A DNA stretch of 64,000 bases from JANQHS01 sp965267505 (GCA_965267505.1 OZ254081.1:2232001-2296000), one strand, 5' to 3'; numbered from the stretch's first letter, positions 17,789 to 27,674 are shown. Made by a program: numbers and translations. The notes: generated from the sequence alone by a model not told the origin.

Positions 17789-19447
17789 TTAGCTTAATCC
17801 TTCAATGTGGCCATTAACAAGATCGATATGATTCGCCTGAGGCACTTTTGGTAATCCAGGCATTCTCATGATATCCCCGGCAATGGCAACGATGAATCCA
17901 GCTCCACTGTTGATCACTACATCTCTGATGTGGATCTCAAAGTCCATAGCAGCTCCTACGGCTTTCGCATCCTCGCTAAATGAATATTGAGTCTTTGCAA
18001 TACAGACGGGGAATTCACTCATTCCTAGTCTTTCAATTCTCTTCAGGATCAATTGAGCCTGCTTTGAAAAACTAACCCCGTTACCCCCATAGATGTTTTT
18101 AACAACCTTCTCAATTTTAACCTTTACAGGATCCTGTAAATCATAGGTATGGTTTATTGGGCCGGATGGATCATTTTCCACCACATCAACCACGGCTTCA
18201 GCCAATTCCACCGCACCTTCTCCACCCTGGGTGAAGGAGTTGTTGATGGCAAATCTGGCTCCTTTTTCCTCCGACCAGCTTCTGAGAAAGTCCATCTCTT
18301 CCTGGGTATCAAAACCATATTGATTGAATCCTATGATCACTTTTTGTCCAAACCCCTGAAGGTTTGCTAAATGTCTTTCCAGATTTTCCAGGCCTTTTTT
18401 CAATCCTTCAAGGTTTGGAGATTTTACTTCTGCTTCATCAACGCCGCCATGTAGTTTCAAAGCCTGGCTGGTGGCAACCAGAACTGTGGCCTTAGGACTC
18501 AGATTTCCTGCCCTGCATTTTATGTTTAGGAATTTTTCTGCACCCAGATCAGCACCGAACCCAGCTTCTGTGATCACATAATCAGCAAGTTTTAAGGCTG
18601 TTTTGGTAGCGATCAGTGAATTACATCCATGAGCGATGTTAGCAAAGGGACCGCCATGAATAATGGCAGGAGTATTTTCTGTTGTTTGAACCAGGTTAGG
18701 ATCAAAAGCGTCCTTTAATAATGCAACCAGGGCACCAGCCACTCCTAGATCTTTGACGAATATGGGTTGATTATCATGCCCAATTCCAATCATGATATTA
18801 TCCAGACGAGCCCTCAGGTCATCAAGATCTTTGGCCAGACAAAAGATCGCCATGATCTCGGAGGCAGGGGTAATATCGAAGCCGGTTTGTCTGGGGATTC
18901 CGTCCAGATTACCTCCCAGGCCGGAAAGCATGAAGCGGAGGGACCTGTCATTTACATCCAGGACTCTTTTCCATAGGATCTCTCTGAAAACATTCTCTTC
19001 CCTTCGTTTTTGGAATGCATGGTTATCCACCAGGGCAGCCAAGGTGTTATTTGCGGAGGTGATCGCATGGAAATCTCCTGTAAAATGGAGGTTTATGTCC
19101 TCCATAGGCAATACTTGTGCATGCCCACCTCCAGCAGCACCACCTTTCATTCCAAAACAGGGTCCCAGAGAAGGTTCTCTAAGAGCCACGATATTTTGCC
19201 TGCCGATCTTTGACATCCCCAATCCCAGGCCCACTGATGTGGTAGTTTTTCCTATCCCGGCTTTGGTAGGGGAGATGGCAGTAACAAGGATCAGCTTTCC
19301 CTTTTCTTCTCCCTTTAGGCTGGATGGGACCTTGGCTTTGTATTTACCGTAGGGGCTTAGGTCCTGGTCTGAGATCCCAAGGGAATCTGCAACTTCCTGT
19401 ATTCGCTTAAGGGGGGTCTCCCTTGAAATTTCGATGTCCGATTTCAT
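17789..19447 (-). CDS. fhs: Formate--tetrahydrofolate ligase
   Basis: This 552-residue protein is full length for Fhs, which joins formate to tetrahydrofolate with ATP to give 10-formyl-THF for purine and other one-carbon uses. The ATP loop is SPTKAGIGKTTTSVGLG (about residues 59-75). REPSLGPCFGMKGGAAGGG is the family signature, and NINLHFTGDFHAI-like sequence with SANNTLAALVDNH marks the folate/formyl-phosphate region. It is cytosolic. The start is ATG 19447. A TPR gene follows 3 bp downstream. Confidence 0.96.
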   Translation of the reverse strand: MKSDIEISRETPLKRIQEVADSLGISDQDLSPYGKYKAKVPSSLKGEEKGKLILVTAISPTKAGIGKTTTSVGLGLGMSKIGRQNIVALREPSLGPCFGMKGGAAGGGHAQVLPMEDINLHFTGDFHAITSANNTLAALVDNHAFQKRREENVFREILWKRVLDVNDRSLRFMLSGLGGNLDGIPRQTGFDITPASEIMAIFCLAKDLDDLRARLDNIMIGIGHDNQPIFVKDLGVAGALVALLKDAFDPNLVQTTENTPAIIHGGPFANIAHGCNSLIATKTALKLADYVITEAGFGADLGAEKFLNIKCRAGNLSPKATVLVATSQALKLHGGVDEAEVKSPNLEGLKKGLENLERHLANLQGFGQKVIIGFNQYGFDTQEEMDFLRSWSEEKGARFAINNSFTQGGEGAVELAEAVVDVVENDPSGPINHTYDLQDPVKVKIEKVVKNIYGGNGVSFSKQAQLILKRIERLGMSEFPVCIAKTQYSFSEDAKAVGAAMDFEIHIRDVVINSGAGFIVAIAGDIMRMPGLPKVPQANHIDLVNGHIEGLS

Positions 19448-19522
19448 GATCTGGCTTCTTTAATAGGGAACCCAATTTATGATTTTTACTAAAATCTATT
19501 TTTCGATTACAGGGAATCAAAT

Positions 19523-22057
19523 TTACTGTTTGACAATCTTTTCGTTTGAGATCCCATTTTCATCTAAAAATTGAACAATGTAAATACCTGGGGCCAGATC
19601 TAGATTGATGGGTTTCTGGTTAACCTCCAAGAGATTGGACTTCTTGGAGCCATTCATATCAAGTACTTGAAATTTCCCTTTGAATTCCTCGCTAACAAAG
19701 AACTGATCTGAAAATGGATTTGGGTAAACAAGGTTGGTTTTCTCTACAATCTTAGGATCATTTTTTTCTTCGTTATAGGAAGGTAGTTTAACGAGATCAG
19801 ATAGTAAATACCCTTTTTGATATGAAAAATTCTCTATAAACTGGACTGTATTTTCCCCAGTAGTTAAAACGAAAATACCTCCAAAGTCCTCTGAACAGTT
19901 TTCAAATTCCGTAATGCTTTCCCAAGGAATTGAAACTCCAATAATTCTTTTTTCATCATCTGAAAAAAGGTACTCATACCTTCCTTTAGACTCAGATAGA
20001 GGACTTTCAAGACTCTCAAATTTTTTTTCATCAAGATCAATCTTGAACGCAAAACTTCTTTTAAAAACAGAATTGAATAAAAAGCCATATAGTATTCCGT
20101 CCTTTATTACTAACCTACCGGATGGATTCATGTGATAAGGAATTCCTAATTGTGGGCCATAAACAAAGTAGTGCTCAAAAATGGGATCGTTTTGTTCATG
20201 TGAGATTTTGAAAATTCCATCTACTATTTTTTGGTTAACAGGTTCGGATAAAAAGTATCCATAAATATTCCCATTCTTATCCTTTGAGAGTTGCCTGGAA
20301 TAATCCTTCAAAAGATCCTCTTGATCAAACCATTGTCTCCTTTGAAACAATTTGATTGTCTTATACATTTTCTTATCTAGGTCTAGCGAGAAAATTCCTA
20401 ACTGCGTGGATCCGATTAGTTTTCTTCCAGAAATTTCAAATGAGCCACTCAAGTGCCTCAGAATTTGATTCTTCCAATCCAAATAAATCTCGACCTTTTC
20501 TTTCTTGGAATCAAAGTGATAAATACTTCCCAATCTCTCTGAACCACCAGAATAGAAAGCTCCAATAAATTCTCCTTCAGAAACTTCAATGGGCGTGCCT
20601 ATAGGATCATAACCAAATGAGGAGTCTGGAAATGAGCAGATAAGCCTAGGTGGTCGACCGTTGGTGAAAATTTCCCAAATCCCACCATTTCCATTTGAAC
20701 CGTAATTTTTTGAGATTCCAAAGTACTTCTTTGATCCAAAATGGGGTTTGGATTTTGTAGTGAATAGCTTGTTGATTTTTAATTGTTCCCGGCCAAAGGA
20801 TCCAAAATTTTCTACAACCTTTAAGGAATATTCATTTTCTGGGTCAACCTCAAAAATTGCGCCCCCGCCTATTTCTCCTCCTTGGTTTGAAACAGAATAG
20901 TATTTTCCATTTGAACCTTGGGTTATACTGCCGACCGTCATAAAGAGGTTGTCAGAAGTAAGATCTTTCTTCATGAAAATTTTTCCCAAAGACGTATCAT
21001 ACTCGAATAAAGTACCTCCGAATCCGGTTGGACCGTTTTCGCACGTAAGTCCAATAATTCTTCCATCTTCAGAATATTTTGGATCTCCCATAGGATTGGT
21101 ACCTAAAAGATATCGAGTAAAGCCGTGTAGAACCTCAATGGATTTATTCTTCAAATTGTATTTGAAAAAGGTTCCCTTTCTATTTGAGCCTCCCCAAGCA
21201 TCAAATCCAAAAACTTCTCCATTTTTCCCTAAAAGAGGAGAACTGGTAGGGTTTACCCTGACCATATCATTTCTCAATACTTCAAGGTGGATAAATTTAT
21301 TTTTCTTTGGATCAATCTGAAAAATTGTTCCGGGGCCAGATCTTTCGCTATCCTCTGTGAAACCAAATAGTATCCCTTCTTCCGAAATAGTTAGGGATCC
21401 AGAAGGTTTTTTTCCTAGAACTTTTCCGAAATCAACTATCTTATGGAATTGTTGTTTCAGTATATCATATGAAAACGCAACCCCTTCATCCTTTTTTCCA
21501 CCATTTTTTGTCAAGCCAAATAATTTCCCATCCAGAAAAAGCGGGGTACCACTGGGTACCTTTCCTTTTTCATCTGAAAACTCATGGATCAGAAAAATTT
21601 TATTGAGGCTTTTATCAAAAAGATAAATTCCCCCTAAATTTTCACAAGCACCTTTGGTTGTGAAACCTGCTAAAAACCTAGAATTTATTATTACTGGGTT
21701 TGATTTTGGAAAGAATCCAGTGTCAAAAGAAAAGTCTCCCCTTTTTTGATAGGTGTTGGATTTGGTGTCATAGGAAAAAATCGTGCCTCCAAAATGATCT
21801 CCACCGCGATTGGTTGTTCCCCAGAGTAACCCTTCTTCGTCCTCTACCAGATTGACTGACCATGGTTGATTTCCTGGATAGCTTCTTTTAAAGGAATATG
21901 TCAATTCTGAATCTGGACTTCCTGTAAAAAGATTAACAATAGCACCATTTCCAAAATCTGACCCCTTATCGAAAAGAGCCATGAAGTTATCTTGAGCATT
22001 ACTGAATCCAGAGTATAGAAAGAAGAAAGAAAGGATTGCACCTAAGAACTTTGTCAT
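19523..22057 (-). CDS. T9SS-exported protein with GloVer-type tandem repeats
   Basis: A signal peptide (FLGAILSFFFLYSGFSNAQ) is followed by about 14 repeats of 45-55 residues with the recurring pattern GGTIFxxD... GxLxGxTxxGG. This is the choice-of-anchor GloVer repeat, probably a beta-propeller or solenoid. The last 80 residues (NLVYPNPFSDQFFVSEEF to the end, with DLAPGIYIVQFLDENG) are a type A T9SS sorting domain, so the 844-residue protein should be exported across the outer membrane and anchored or released. Ligand and role are unknown. Codon use looks more A+T-rich than in the adjacent housekeeping genes. Confidence 0.82.
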   Translation of the reverse strand: MTKFLGAILSFFFLYSGFSNAQDNFMALFDKGSDFGNGAIVNLFTGSPDSELTYSFKRSYPGNQPWSVNLVEDEEGLLWGTTNRGGDHFGGTIFSYDTKSNTYQKRGDFSFDTGFFPKSNPVIINSRFLAGFTTKGACENLGGIYLFDKSLNKIFLIHEFSDEKGKVPSGTPLFLDGKLFGLTKNGGKKDEGVAFSYDILKQQFHKIVDFGKVLGKKPSGSLTISEEGILFGFTEDSERSGPGTIFQIDPKKNKFIHLEVLRNDMVRVNPTSSPLLGKNGEVFGFDAWGGSNRKGTFFKYNLKNKSIEVLHGFTRYLLGTNPMGDPKYSEDGRIIGLTCENGPTGFGGTLFEYDTSLGKIFMKKDLTSDNLFMTVGSITQGSNGKYYSVSNQGGEIGGGAIFEVDPENEYSLKVVENFGSFGREQLKINKLFTTKSKPHFGSKKYFGISKNYGSNGNGGIWEIFTNGRPPRLICSFPDSSFGYDPIGTPIEVSEGEFIGAFYSGGSERLGSIYHFDSKKEKVEIYLDWKNQILRHLSGSFEISGRKLIGSTQLGIFSLDLDKKMYKTIKLFQRRQWFDQEDLLKDYSRQLSKDKNGNIYGYFLSEPVNQKIVDGIFKISHEQNDPIFEHYFVYGPQLGIPYHMNPSGRLVIKDGILYGFLFNSVFKRSFAFKIDLDEKKFESLESPLSESKGRYEYLFSDDEKRIIGVSIPWESITEFENCSEDFGGIFVLTTGENTVQFIENFSYQKGYLLSDLVKLPSYNEEKNDPKIVEKTNLVYPNPFSDQFFVSEEFKGKFQVLDMNGSKKSNLLEVNQKPINLDLAPGIYIVQFLDENGISNEKIVKQ

Positions 22058-22260
22058 GATTAATGTTTCTTGAAAAGTGAGGACAATATATTTGGTAAGA
22101 AATAATTCTTTTTCATCAAATTTTCACCCTTATGGGCTGTTTTTGATCAAAATTGACTGAACCGCCCTTGAAACAGGGTTTCCAATAATTTTTATTTCAT
22201 GGAATTTCAAATTGCTTGATTTCAGGCGGGTTTAGATGATATTTTCCGATTATTTAGAAT

Positions 22261-22287
22261 AAAGTGGCAAAAAGTGGTTAAAAGTGG
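22261..22287 (+). promoter_or_regulatory. MraZ-type operator: three AAAGTGG boxes at 10-bp spacing
   Basis: AAAGTGG occurs at 22261, 22271 and 22281, exactly one helical turn apart. MraZ is known to bind tandem GTGG/TGGG-type repeats at 10-bp periodicity in front of its own gene. The third box abuts the -33 TTG of the promoter that follows, so a bound MraZ ring should block RNA polymerase. The repeats are seen directly; MraZ binding here is inferred from the family. Confidence 0.8.
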
Positions 22288-22317
22288 TTGAAATTTCCAT
22301 TTCTGTACTTAGATTTG
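22288..22317 (+). promoter_or_regulatory. dcw operon promoter (mraZp)
   Basis: TTG at 22288-22290 and TAGATTTG at 22310-22317 match the Bacteroidota -33/-7 consensus with a 19-base spacer. The start codon of mraZ is 52 bases beyond the -7 box. Confidence 0.7.
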
Positions 22318-22369
22318 TATGGGCCAGTGGAAAATCTATGATCCCAGCCTTTATTGAGCACATTAAGCG

Positions 22370-22837
22370 ATGGTTTATTTCTCCAGTGAATATGAAGTCA
22401 AGATCGATGCAAAGGGTCGTATGGTCCTTCCTGCTAAGATCAAGGCTAATCTTCCTACCGAATCGGGGAACAACATCGTCATATCCAGGGGTTTTGAAAA
22501 ATGCCTGGTATTAAGGCCACAGTCCGAATTTTTAAAGATCCTAAAACGCCTTCGCAGGCTCAATCAGTTCGATTCCAAGAACAGGAACTTCCAGCGGAAA
22601 ATGCTTAGCGGGTCTACCGACCTTGAATTGGATAACAATGCGAGGTTTTTGATCCCCAGATCAATGCTGAGCTATGCCAACCTGGAAGGTCAGGCTATCA
22701 TCGTCGGAATGGGCGATAGGGTTGAGATATGGAATCCTAAGGACTATGACCAATTCCTTGCCAACGATCCGGATGACTTCGCCCAAATGGCAGAAGACAT
22801 CTTCAGCGAAATAGAAGACCAAGAACCAGAAGATTAG
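22370..22837 (+). CDS. mraZ: Transcriptional regulator MraZ
   Basis: A 155-residue protein with two SpoVT/AbrB-like domains (YEVKIDAKGRMVLPAKIKA near the N-terminus, LDNNARFLIPRSMLSYA in the middle), normal for MraZ. In other bacteria MraZ assembles into a ring, binds repeats upstream of its own gene and represses the dcw operon. Three matching boxes lie about 85-110 bp upstream here. The C-terminus is acidic. It is the first gene of the operon, and rsmH starts on the base after its stop. Confidence 0.95.
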   Translation: MVYFSSEYEVKIDAKGRMVLPAKIKANLPTESGNNIVISRGFEKCLVLRPQSEFLKILKRLRRLNQFDSKNRNFQRKMLSGSTDLELDNNARFLIPRSMLSYANLEGQAIIVGMGDRVEIWNPKDYDQFLANDPDDFAQMAEDIFSEIEDQEPED

Positions 22838-23743
22838 ATGTACCATAGCCCCGTTATGCTAGATGAAGCCCTTGGCTGGTTGGATCCTAAACCGGCAGGG
22901 ACCTTTGTCGACGTAACCTTCGGGGGTGGAGGCCACTCACAAGCCATCATGGAAAAGCTCGACGGCAAAGGCAGGTTACTTGGTTTTGACCAGGATCCCG
23001 ATGCTTTTAAGAATGCAGAAGGTCTGGATCCGGAAATATTCACCCTTATAAGGTCAAACTTCCGTTTCCTTCAAAAATATCTGGACTACCATGGCATCAA
23101 GGAGATCGACGGACTCCTGGCGGACCTTGGTGTTTCTTCCCATCAGTTTGATGAAGGAGAAAGAGGATTCTCCTGGAGATCGGCTTCCAGCGACCTGGAT
23201 ATGAGAATGAGTCAGGCAGGTGAGCGAAGTGCTCAAACCATCCTTAACAGCTATGAAGAAAAAGAACTGGCAGACTTATTCTACCAGTATGGGGAAATAA
23301 GAGAATCTAGAAGGTTGGCCAGGAAGATCGTAAATGAGCGCTCTGTAAGGAAGATCGAAAAAGTTGAAGACCTGCAAGAGATACTGGAAAGCGTTGCTCC
23401 AAGACAAGGGGCTGCAAGATTTTTTGCCAGGGTCTATCAAGCCTTAAGAATTGAGGTGAATGAAGAATTGGAGGCTTTGAAAGAGCTTCTAATGCAGAGT
23501 ACCCAGGTACTGAAAAAAGGAGCAAGGCTTGTTGTCATCTCTTACCACTCACTTGAAGACAGATTGGTAAAGAATTTTTTCCGCTCAGGAAATTTCAATG
23601 GAGAGCTAAAGAAAGACCTCTATGGAAATGTTCTGAAACCCCTGAACGAATTGACCAGGAAACCCCTGGTTCCTTCTGAAGAAGAGATCGAACGGAATCC
23701 AAGGGCCAGAAGCGCAAAAATGAGGATAGCAGAATTGAATTGA
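22838..23743 (+). CDS. rsmH: 16S rRNA (cytosine(1402)-N4)-methyltransferase
   Basis: At 301 residues this is full-length RsmH (MraW), which uses S-adenosylmethionine to methylate N4 of C1402 in the ribosomal P site. FVDVTFGGGGHSQAI (about residues 23-37) is the SAM-binding motif, DQDPDA follows as the ribose-binding acidic residue, and VISYHSLEDRLVKNFF is the family's C-terminal signature. It starts immediately after the mraZ stop, the usual dcw arrangement. Confidence 0.96.
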   Translation: MYHSPVMLDEALGWLDPKPAGTFVDVTFGGGGHSQAIMEKLDGKGRLLGFDQDPDAFKNAEGLDPEIFTLIRSNFRFLQKYLDYHGIKEIDGLLADLGVSSHQFDEGERGFSWRSASSDLDMRMSQAGERSAQTILNSYEEKELADLFYQYGEIRESRRLARKIVNERSVRKIEKVEDLQEILESVAPRQGAARFFARVYQALRIEVNEELEALKELLMQSTQVLKKGARLVVISYHSLEDRLVKNFFRSGNFNGELKKDLYGNVLKPLNELTRKPLVPSEEEIERNPRARSAKMRIAELN

Positions 23744-23744
23744 T

Positions 23745-24110
23745 ATGGCAGTAAATACATTCAAATCGCCCAAATCAGATAAAGGATTCAACCCAGGATC
23801 CATTTTCGATTCACTATTGGGCAAGGAATCCTCCTTCAACCTCCGCCTTCCCATGGAATGGTTTCCCTATGCAGTATTCACCATGGGCTTGGGACTGGTT
23901 TACATAGGCTTCAACCATATGTCCGAAAGAGCAGTAAGGGAGCACAACAAACTTAAAAGGGAGGTGGAAGACCTAAGAACAGATTATACCACCCTCAAAG
24001 CGAGCTACATGTTTGCTTCAAAACAATCAGAGGTAGCAAAAAGAGTAAAGGATATGGGGCTTTCTGAAAGCAAGAACCCGCCTTATAAGATCACCATTGA
24101 GGAAGAGTGA
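23745..24110 (+). CDS. FtsL-like cell division protein
   Basis: A 121-residue bitopic protein: a cytoplasmic arm of about 45 residues, one membrane helix (PYAVFTMGLGLVYIGFNHM, about 42-60), then a periplasmic coiled coil (HNKLKREVEDLRTDYTTLK). This matches the Bacteroidota FtsL-like family that sits between rsmH and ftsI. FtsL stabilises FtsQ and helps activate the FtsW-FtsI septal synthase. Sequence identity with proteobacterial FtsL is low, so the name rests on position and topology. Confidence 0.85.
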   Translation: MAVNTFKSPKSDKGFNPGSIFDSLLGKESSFNLRLPMEWFPYAVFTMGLGLVYIGFNHMSERAVREHNKLKREVEDLRTDYTTLKASYMFASKQSEVAKRVKDMGLSESKNPPYKITIEEE

Positions 24111-26218
24111 ATGTAAAGAAGAACATATTGCTTCGTGCTCGCCTGGCCTTTTTGGCCGTAGGCCTTTTCGCTATGGCGATCGTTGGAAAAACTCTGCATG
24201 TGCAATGGGTCCAAGGTGAGAAGTGGAGGAAAATGGCCCAAAAAAGCAATTTCAAGTACCGCAAGGTCAATGCTACGCGTGGAAATATTTTCGCGGATGA
24301 CGGAAGCCTTCTTGCGACATCACTTCCTTTCTATAAGCTGGCCTTCGACCCAACGGTAAGCTCCGATGAAATCTTTACAAATGGAATAGACTCTCTAAGC
24401 CTATTACTGTCCTCTCATTTTGGGACCCTTTCCAGCGAGGGATTCAAAACTCGATTGAATGATGCCCGCTTGAGTGGAAAAAGGTATTTGCCTATTTCGA
24501 AGAAGATGATCGGTTACCAGGACAAGAAGAAAATGTCCGATTGGCCGATCTTCCGCGAAGGTCAAATGAGAGGTGGAGTAATCTTCGAGAAGGCTGACCG
24601 AAGATTCAAGCCCTTCAGCATCCTGGGTGAAAGAACCATTGGCTACGTAAATGAGAATAATAAGGGAGCAGGGCTGGAATACAGTTTTAACAAGATCCTG
24701 GCTGGTCAGGATGGAGAAGCCCTATTCCGGAAAATGTCCGGAGGCTCCTGGAAACCGGTTTTCAATGGAGAAGATGTTAAGGTCAAGCATGGTTATGATA
24801 TCCGGACCACTATCAATATCAATATTCAGGATGTAGCTGAAGCAAGTTTGATGTCCCATTTGGAGGATCATCAGGCTGACAAGGGCTGCGTTATCCTGAT
24901 GGAGGTGAAAACCGGTGAGATCAAGGCTATGGCCAACCTGGAGAGGACTCCAAAAGGAAGATATAGGGAGACCTATAATTATGCTGTAGGCAACCAGGGT
25001 CTTACCGAGCCAGGTTCAACCTTTAAGTTGGCTTCTCTGATGGCACTTCTGGAAGAAGGCTCATTTGATGTAGACGATAGCGTCGACACCGGAGATGGGA
25101 CCTACTATTATTTTGACAATGCCCGGCCAATGACGGACGTAAAACCGGAGGGTTATGGGGTGATATCCGGAAGACAGGGATTTGAAAAATCATCAAACAT
25201 TGCCATTTCCAGGCTGGTTTATGAAAAATTCTCTAAAAAACCTGGTCGCTTTGTTGACTACCTTAATTCATTTGGCCTGAGTGAACCGCTTGGGTTTCAG
25301 ATTATAGGGGAGGCAACACCTAGAATCAAAGCTCCGGACGATCCTACCTGGAGTGGATTAAGTCTTCCATGGATGTCCATAGGATATGAGCTGGAACTTG
25401 CTCCAATACATACACTAAGTTTTTTCAATGCTGTTGCCAACGATGGTAATATGGTCCAGCCAATCATAGTCAAGGAGGTCAGAAAAGCTGATAAAGTTGT
25501 TCAGAGGTATGACAGCAAGGTCTTGAAAAAGGAGATCTGCTCTGAGAAGACCTTAAAAGTTCTTAGGTCCTTGCTTGAGGGAGTAGTTGAAAGGGGAACT
25601 GCAAGAAATATTAACAATGCAGATTACAAGATCGCCGGGAAAACAGGTACTGCCCAAAAGCTTAAAAACGGCAGGTATACCAAAAAGTACTATACCTCAT
25701 TTGCTGGATATTTTCCTGCGGAGGCTCCAAAATATAGTTGCATAGTTGTCATTGATAATCCTAAGGGATTCCGCCAGTACGCGACAGATGTGGCAGCTCC
25801 GGTATTCAAAGAGATAGCTGATAAGATCTATGCTCTCGACCTGAATATGCATGATGCGGTTAAGAAGGAAAAGAATTTCAAACCAGGACATTTCCCATTG
25901 ATCCAGGCAGGCAACTACCAGGAGCTTAATATGCTATGCAATCGCTTCGGGGTTTCAAATCATTATAAAGGGGAGGATGAAGTAGAATGGGTAAGAGCCA
26001 GACCTGTTCAATCATCGATACGCTGGAGGAATGTCGATTCGAATCCAGAACTAATCCCGGATGTAAGAGGAATGACCTTAAGAGATGCACTGTATCTATT
26101 GGAATCGAGGGGATTGAGAGTTCGATTCTCTGGAGAGGGAAGAGTTAAGGAACAAAGCCTGAATCCGGGGACCAAAGCATTGAAAGGAAGTACCGTAAAG
26201 ATCACCCTTCGTTCATGA
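24107..26218 (+). CDS. ftsI: Septal penicillin-binding protein (FtsI/PBP3) with PASTA domain
   Basis: A 703-residue class B PBP: an N-terminal membrane anchor (residues 8-26), a dimerisation domain, then the transpeptidase with STFK (nucleophile S304), SSN in EKSSNIAISR and KTGT at 512-515. It cross-links septal peptidoglycan with FtsW. A PASTA domain occupies the last 60 residues (LIPDVRGMTLRDALYLLE onward), common in Bacteroidota FtsI. The start is GTG 24107, overlapping the FtsL-like stop (GTGA). murE overlaps its stop in the same way. Confidence 0.95.
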   Translation: MNVKKNILLRARLAFLAVGLFAMAIVGKTLHVQWVQGEKWRKMAQKSNFKYRKVNATRGNIFADDGSLLATSLPFYKLAFDPTVSSDEIFTNGIDSLSLLLSSHFGTLSSEGFKTRLNDARLSGKRYLPISKKMIGYQDKKKMSDWPIFREGQMRGGVIFEKADRRFKPFSILGERTIGYVNENNKGAGLEYSFNKILAGQDGEALFRKMSGGSWKPVFNGEDVKVKHGYDIRTTININIQDVAEASLMSHLEDHQADKGCVILMEVKTGEIKAMANLERTPKGRYRETYNYAVGNQGLTEPGSTFKLASLMALLEEGSFDVDDSVDTGDGTYYYFDNARPMTDVKPEGYGVISGRQGFEKSSNIAISRLVYEKFSKKPGRFVDYLNSFGLSEPLGFQIIGEATPRIKAPDDPTWSGLSLPWMSIGYELELAPIHTLSFFNAVANDGNMVQPIIVKEVRKADKVVQRYDSKVLKKEICSEKTLKVLRSLLEGVVERGTARNINNADYKIAGKTGTAQKLKNGRYTKKYYTSFAGYFPAEAPKYSCIVVIDNPKGFRQYATDVAAPVFKEIADKIYALDLNMHDAVKKEKNFKPGHFPLIQAGNYQELNMLCNRFGVSNHYKGEDEVEWVRARPVQSSIRWRNVDSNPELIPDVRGMTLRDALYLLESRGLRVRFSGEGRVKEQSLNPGTKALKGSTVKITLRS

Positions 26219-27672
26219 TGGATGTCAAAACCATATTGAACAAGGTTAAGATCCTGGAATCTCAAGGTCCAATGGTTTCTTCCATTTCTGGCCTTAGCCA
26301 GGACTCAAGGAGGATCCAAAAAGACTTTGCATATGTAGCGGTTAGAGGTACAGTTGCTGACGGGCATCAATACATTGATGCTGCCATAAAAAATGGAGCA
26401 ACTTTAATTGTATGTGAGGAGATTCCTTCGGATCTGCATAAAGACAAAAGTTATGTCCAGGTAGAGGACAGCAGGGAGGTCCTAGCTCTTATGGCTTCCG
26501 AGTTTTATGGGCAGCCATCATCAAAACTCACCATGATAGGTTTTACGGGGACCAACGGTAAGACTTCCTGTGCTACCATGGCCTACCAGCTATTTGAAGA
26601 GCTTGGCCATAAATGTGGTTTGATCTCCACAGTGAAGATCCTGGTAGGAAGAGAAGAAAGGGCGGCAAGACTAACCACTCCTGATCCGGTTGAATTGAAT
26701 CAGGTTTTGGCCGAGATGGTCGACGAAGGCTGTACGCATTGCTTCATGGAAGCAAGTTCTCATGCCCTGGATCAAAAAAGAGTTTTTGGAATTGATTTCC
26801 GAGTGGCTGTCTTCACGAACATCAGTCATGACCACCTTGATTACCATGGGGATTTTAAATCCTACATAAAGGCCAAGAAGATCCTTTTCGATGGTCTTTC
26901 CGATTCAAGTTGGGCCCTCATAAACATAGATGATAAGAATGGTGGGGTCATGGTTCAAAATACAGGGGCCAATGTAAGGACCTATGCCCTAAAGAAACCA
27001 GCAGATTTCAAGGGCAAGGTAATGTCGAATTCCTTTCAAGGCCTAGAAATGCAGATCGATGGCAAAGAGATCCATCTGCCATTGGTTGGAAAATTCAATG
27101 CTTACAATCTGCTTTCAGTATACGCTGTTGCCATACTGGCTGAGGAGGATCCTGATGAGGTTTTACTGGTACTCTCAAGATTGATCCCCCCGGCAGGAAG
27201 ATTTGAGGTTCTTCCAAACCCAAGGAAGGTCCATGCGATCGTTGACTACGCTCATACTCCAGATGCCTTAAAAAATGTCCTGGAGACAATTAAGGAGATC
27301 AGGACTGGAAACGAAAATTTGATAACCGTATTTGGATGCGGTGGGGATAGGGATAAGGGAAAGAGACCTGAAATGGCCAAAGTTGCTGCAGGCCTCTCAG
27401 ATAAGGTCATTTTGACTTCAGATAATCCCCGCACGGAAGATCCGGAAATGATCCTGGAAGAGATCGAAAAAGGGATCCCGGCTTCGGCAAGCAGGAAATT
27501 CCTAAAGCAAAGCGATAGGCGAGAGGCCATAAAGACAGCATGCATGCTGGCTGAAGAAGGTGATATACTTCTTCTGGCAGGAAAGGGACATGAAACCTAT
27601 CAAGAGATAATGGGTGAAAGATTTCACTTCGATGACAAAGAAGAATTGAATAACTGCCTGAATCCCAATTAG
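26215..27672 (+). CDS. murE: UDP-MurNAc-tripeptide synthetase
   Basis: A 485-residue Mur ligase: GFTGTNGKTS is the ATP P-loop, a conserved carbamylated-lysine region follows, and DNPRTEDPEMI near residue 402 is the DNPR motif that selects meso-diaminopimelate rather than lysine. It adds the third residue of the stem peptide in the cytosol. The first ATG overlaps the ftsI stop (ATGA); a second ATG follows immediately, so the start is ambiguous by one codon. Confidence 0.96.
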   Translation: MMDVKTILNKVKILESQGPMVSSISGLSQDSRRIQKDFAYVAVRGTVADGHQYIDAAIKNGATLIVCEEIPSDLHKDKSYVQVEDSREVLALMASEFYGQPSSKLTMIGFTGTNGKTSCATMAYQLFEELGHKCGLISTVKILVGREERAARLTTPDPVELNQVLAEMVDEGCTHCFMEASSHALDQKRVFGIDFRVAVFTNISHDHLDYHGDFKSYIKAKKILFDGLSDSSWALINIDDKNGGVMVQNTGANVRTYALKKPADFKGKVMSNSFQGLEMQIDGKEIHLPLVGKFNAYNLLSVYAVAILAEEDPDEVLLVLSRLIPPAGRFEVLPNPRKVHAIVDYAHTPDALKNVLETIKEIRTGNENLITVFGCGGDRDKGKRPEMAKVAAGLSDKVILTSDNPRTEDPEMILEEIEKGIPASASRKFLKQSDRREAIKTACMLAEEGDILLLAGKGHETYQEIMGERFHFDDKEELNNCLNPN

Positions 27673-27674
27673 CC

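Larger units (their letters stand above)
22058..22369. other. Intergenic regulatory region upstream of the dcw operon
   Basis: No convincing gene was seen. The first 200 bp are AT-rich and hold a lone TATATTTG (22087-22094) without a well-spaced -33 partner. The last 110 bp contain the AAAGTGG boxes and the mraZ promoter described separately. Confidence 0.6.

Noticed and set aside
22284..22514. A 76-codon reading frame overlapping mraZ in another frame
   Set aside because: It starts inside the MraZ boxes and overlaps mraZ for most of its length; the mraZ frame is clearly the coding one.
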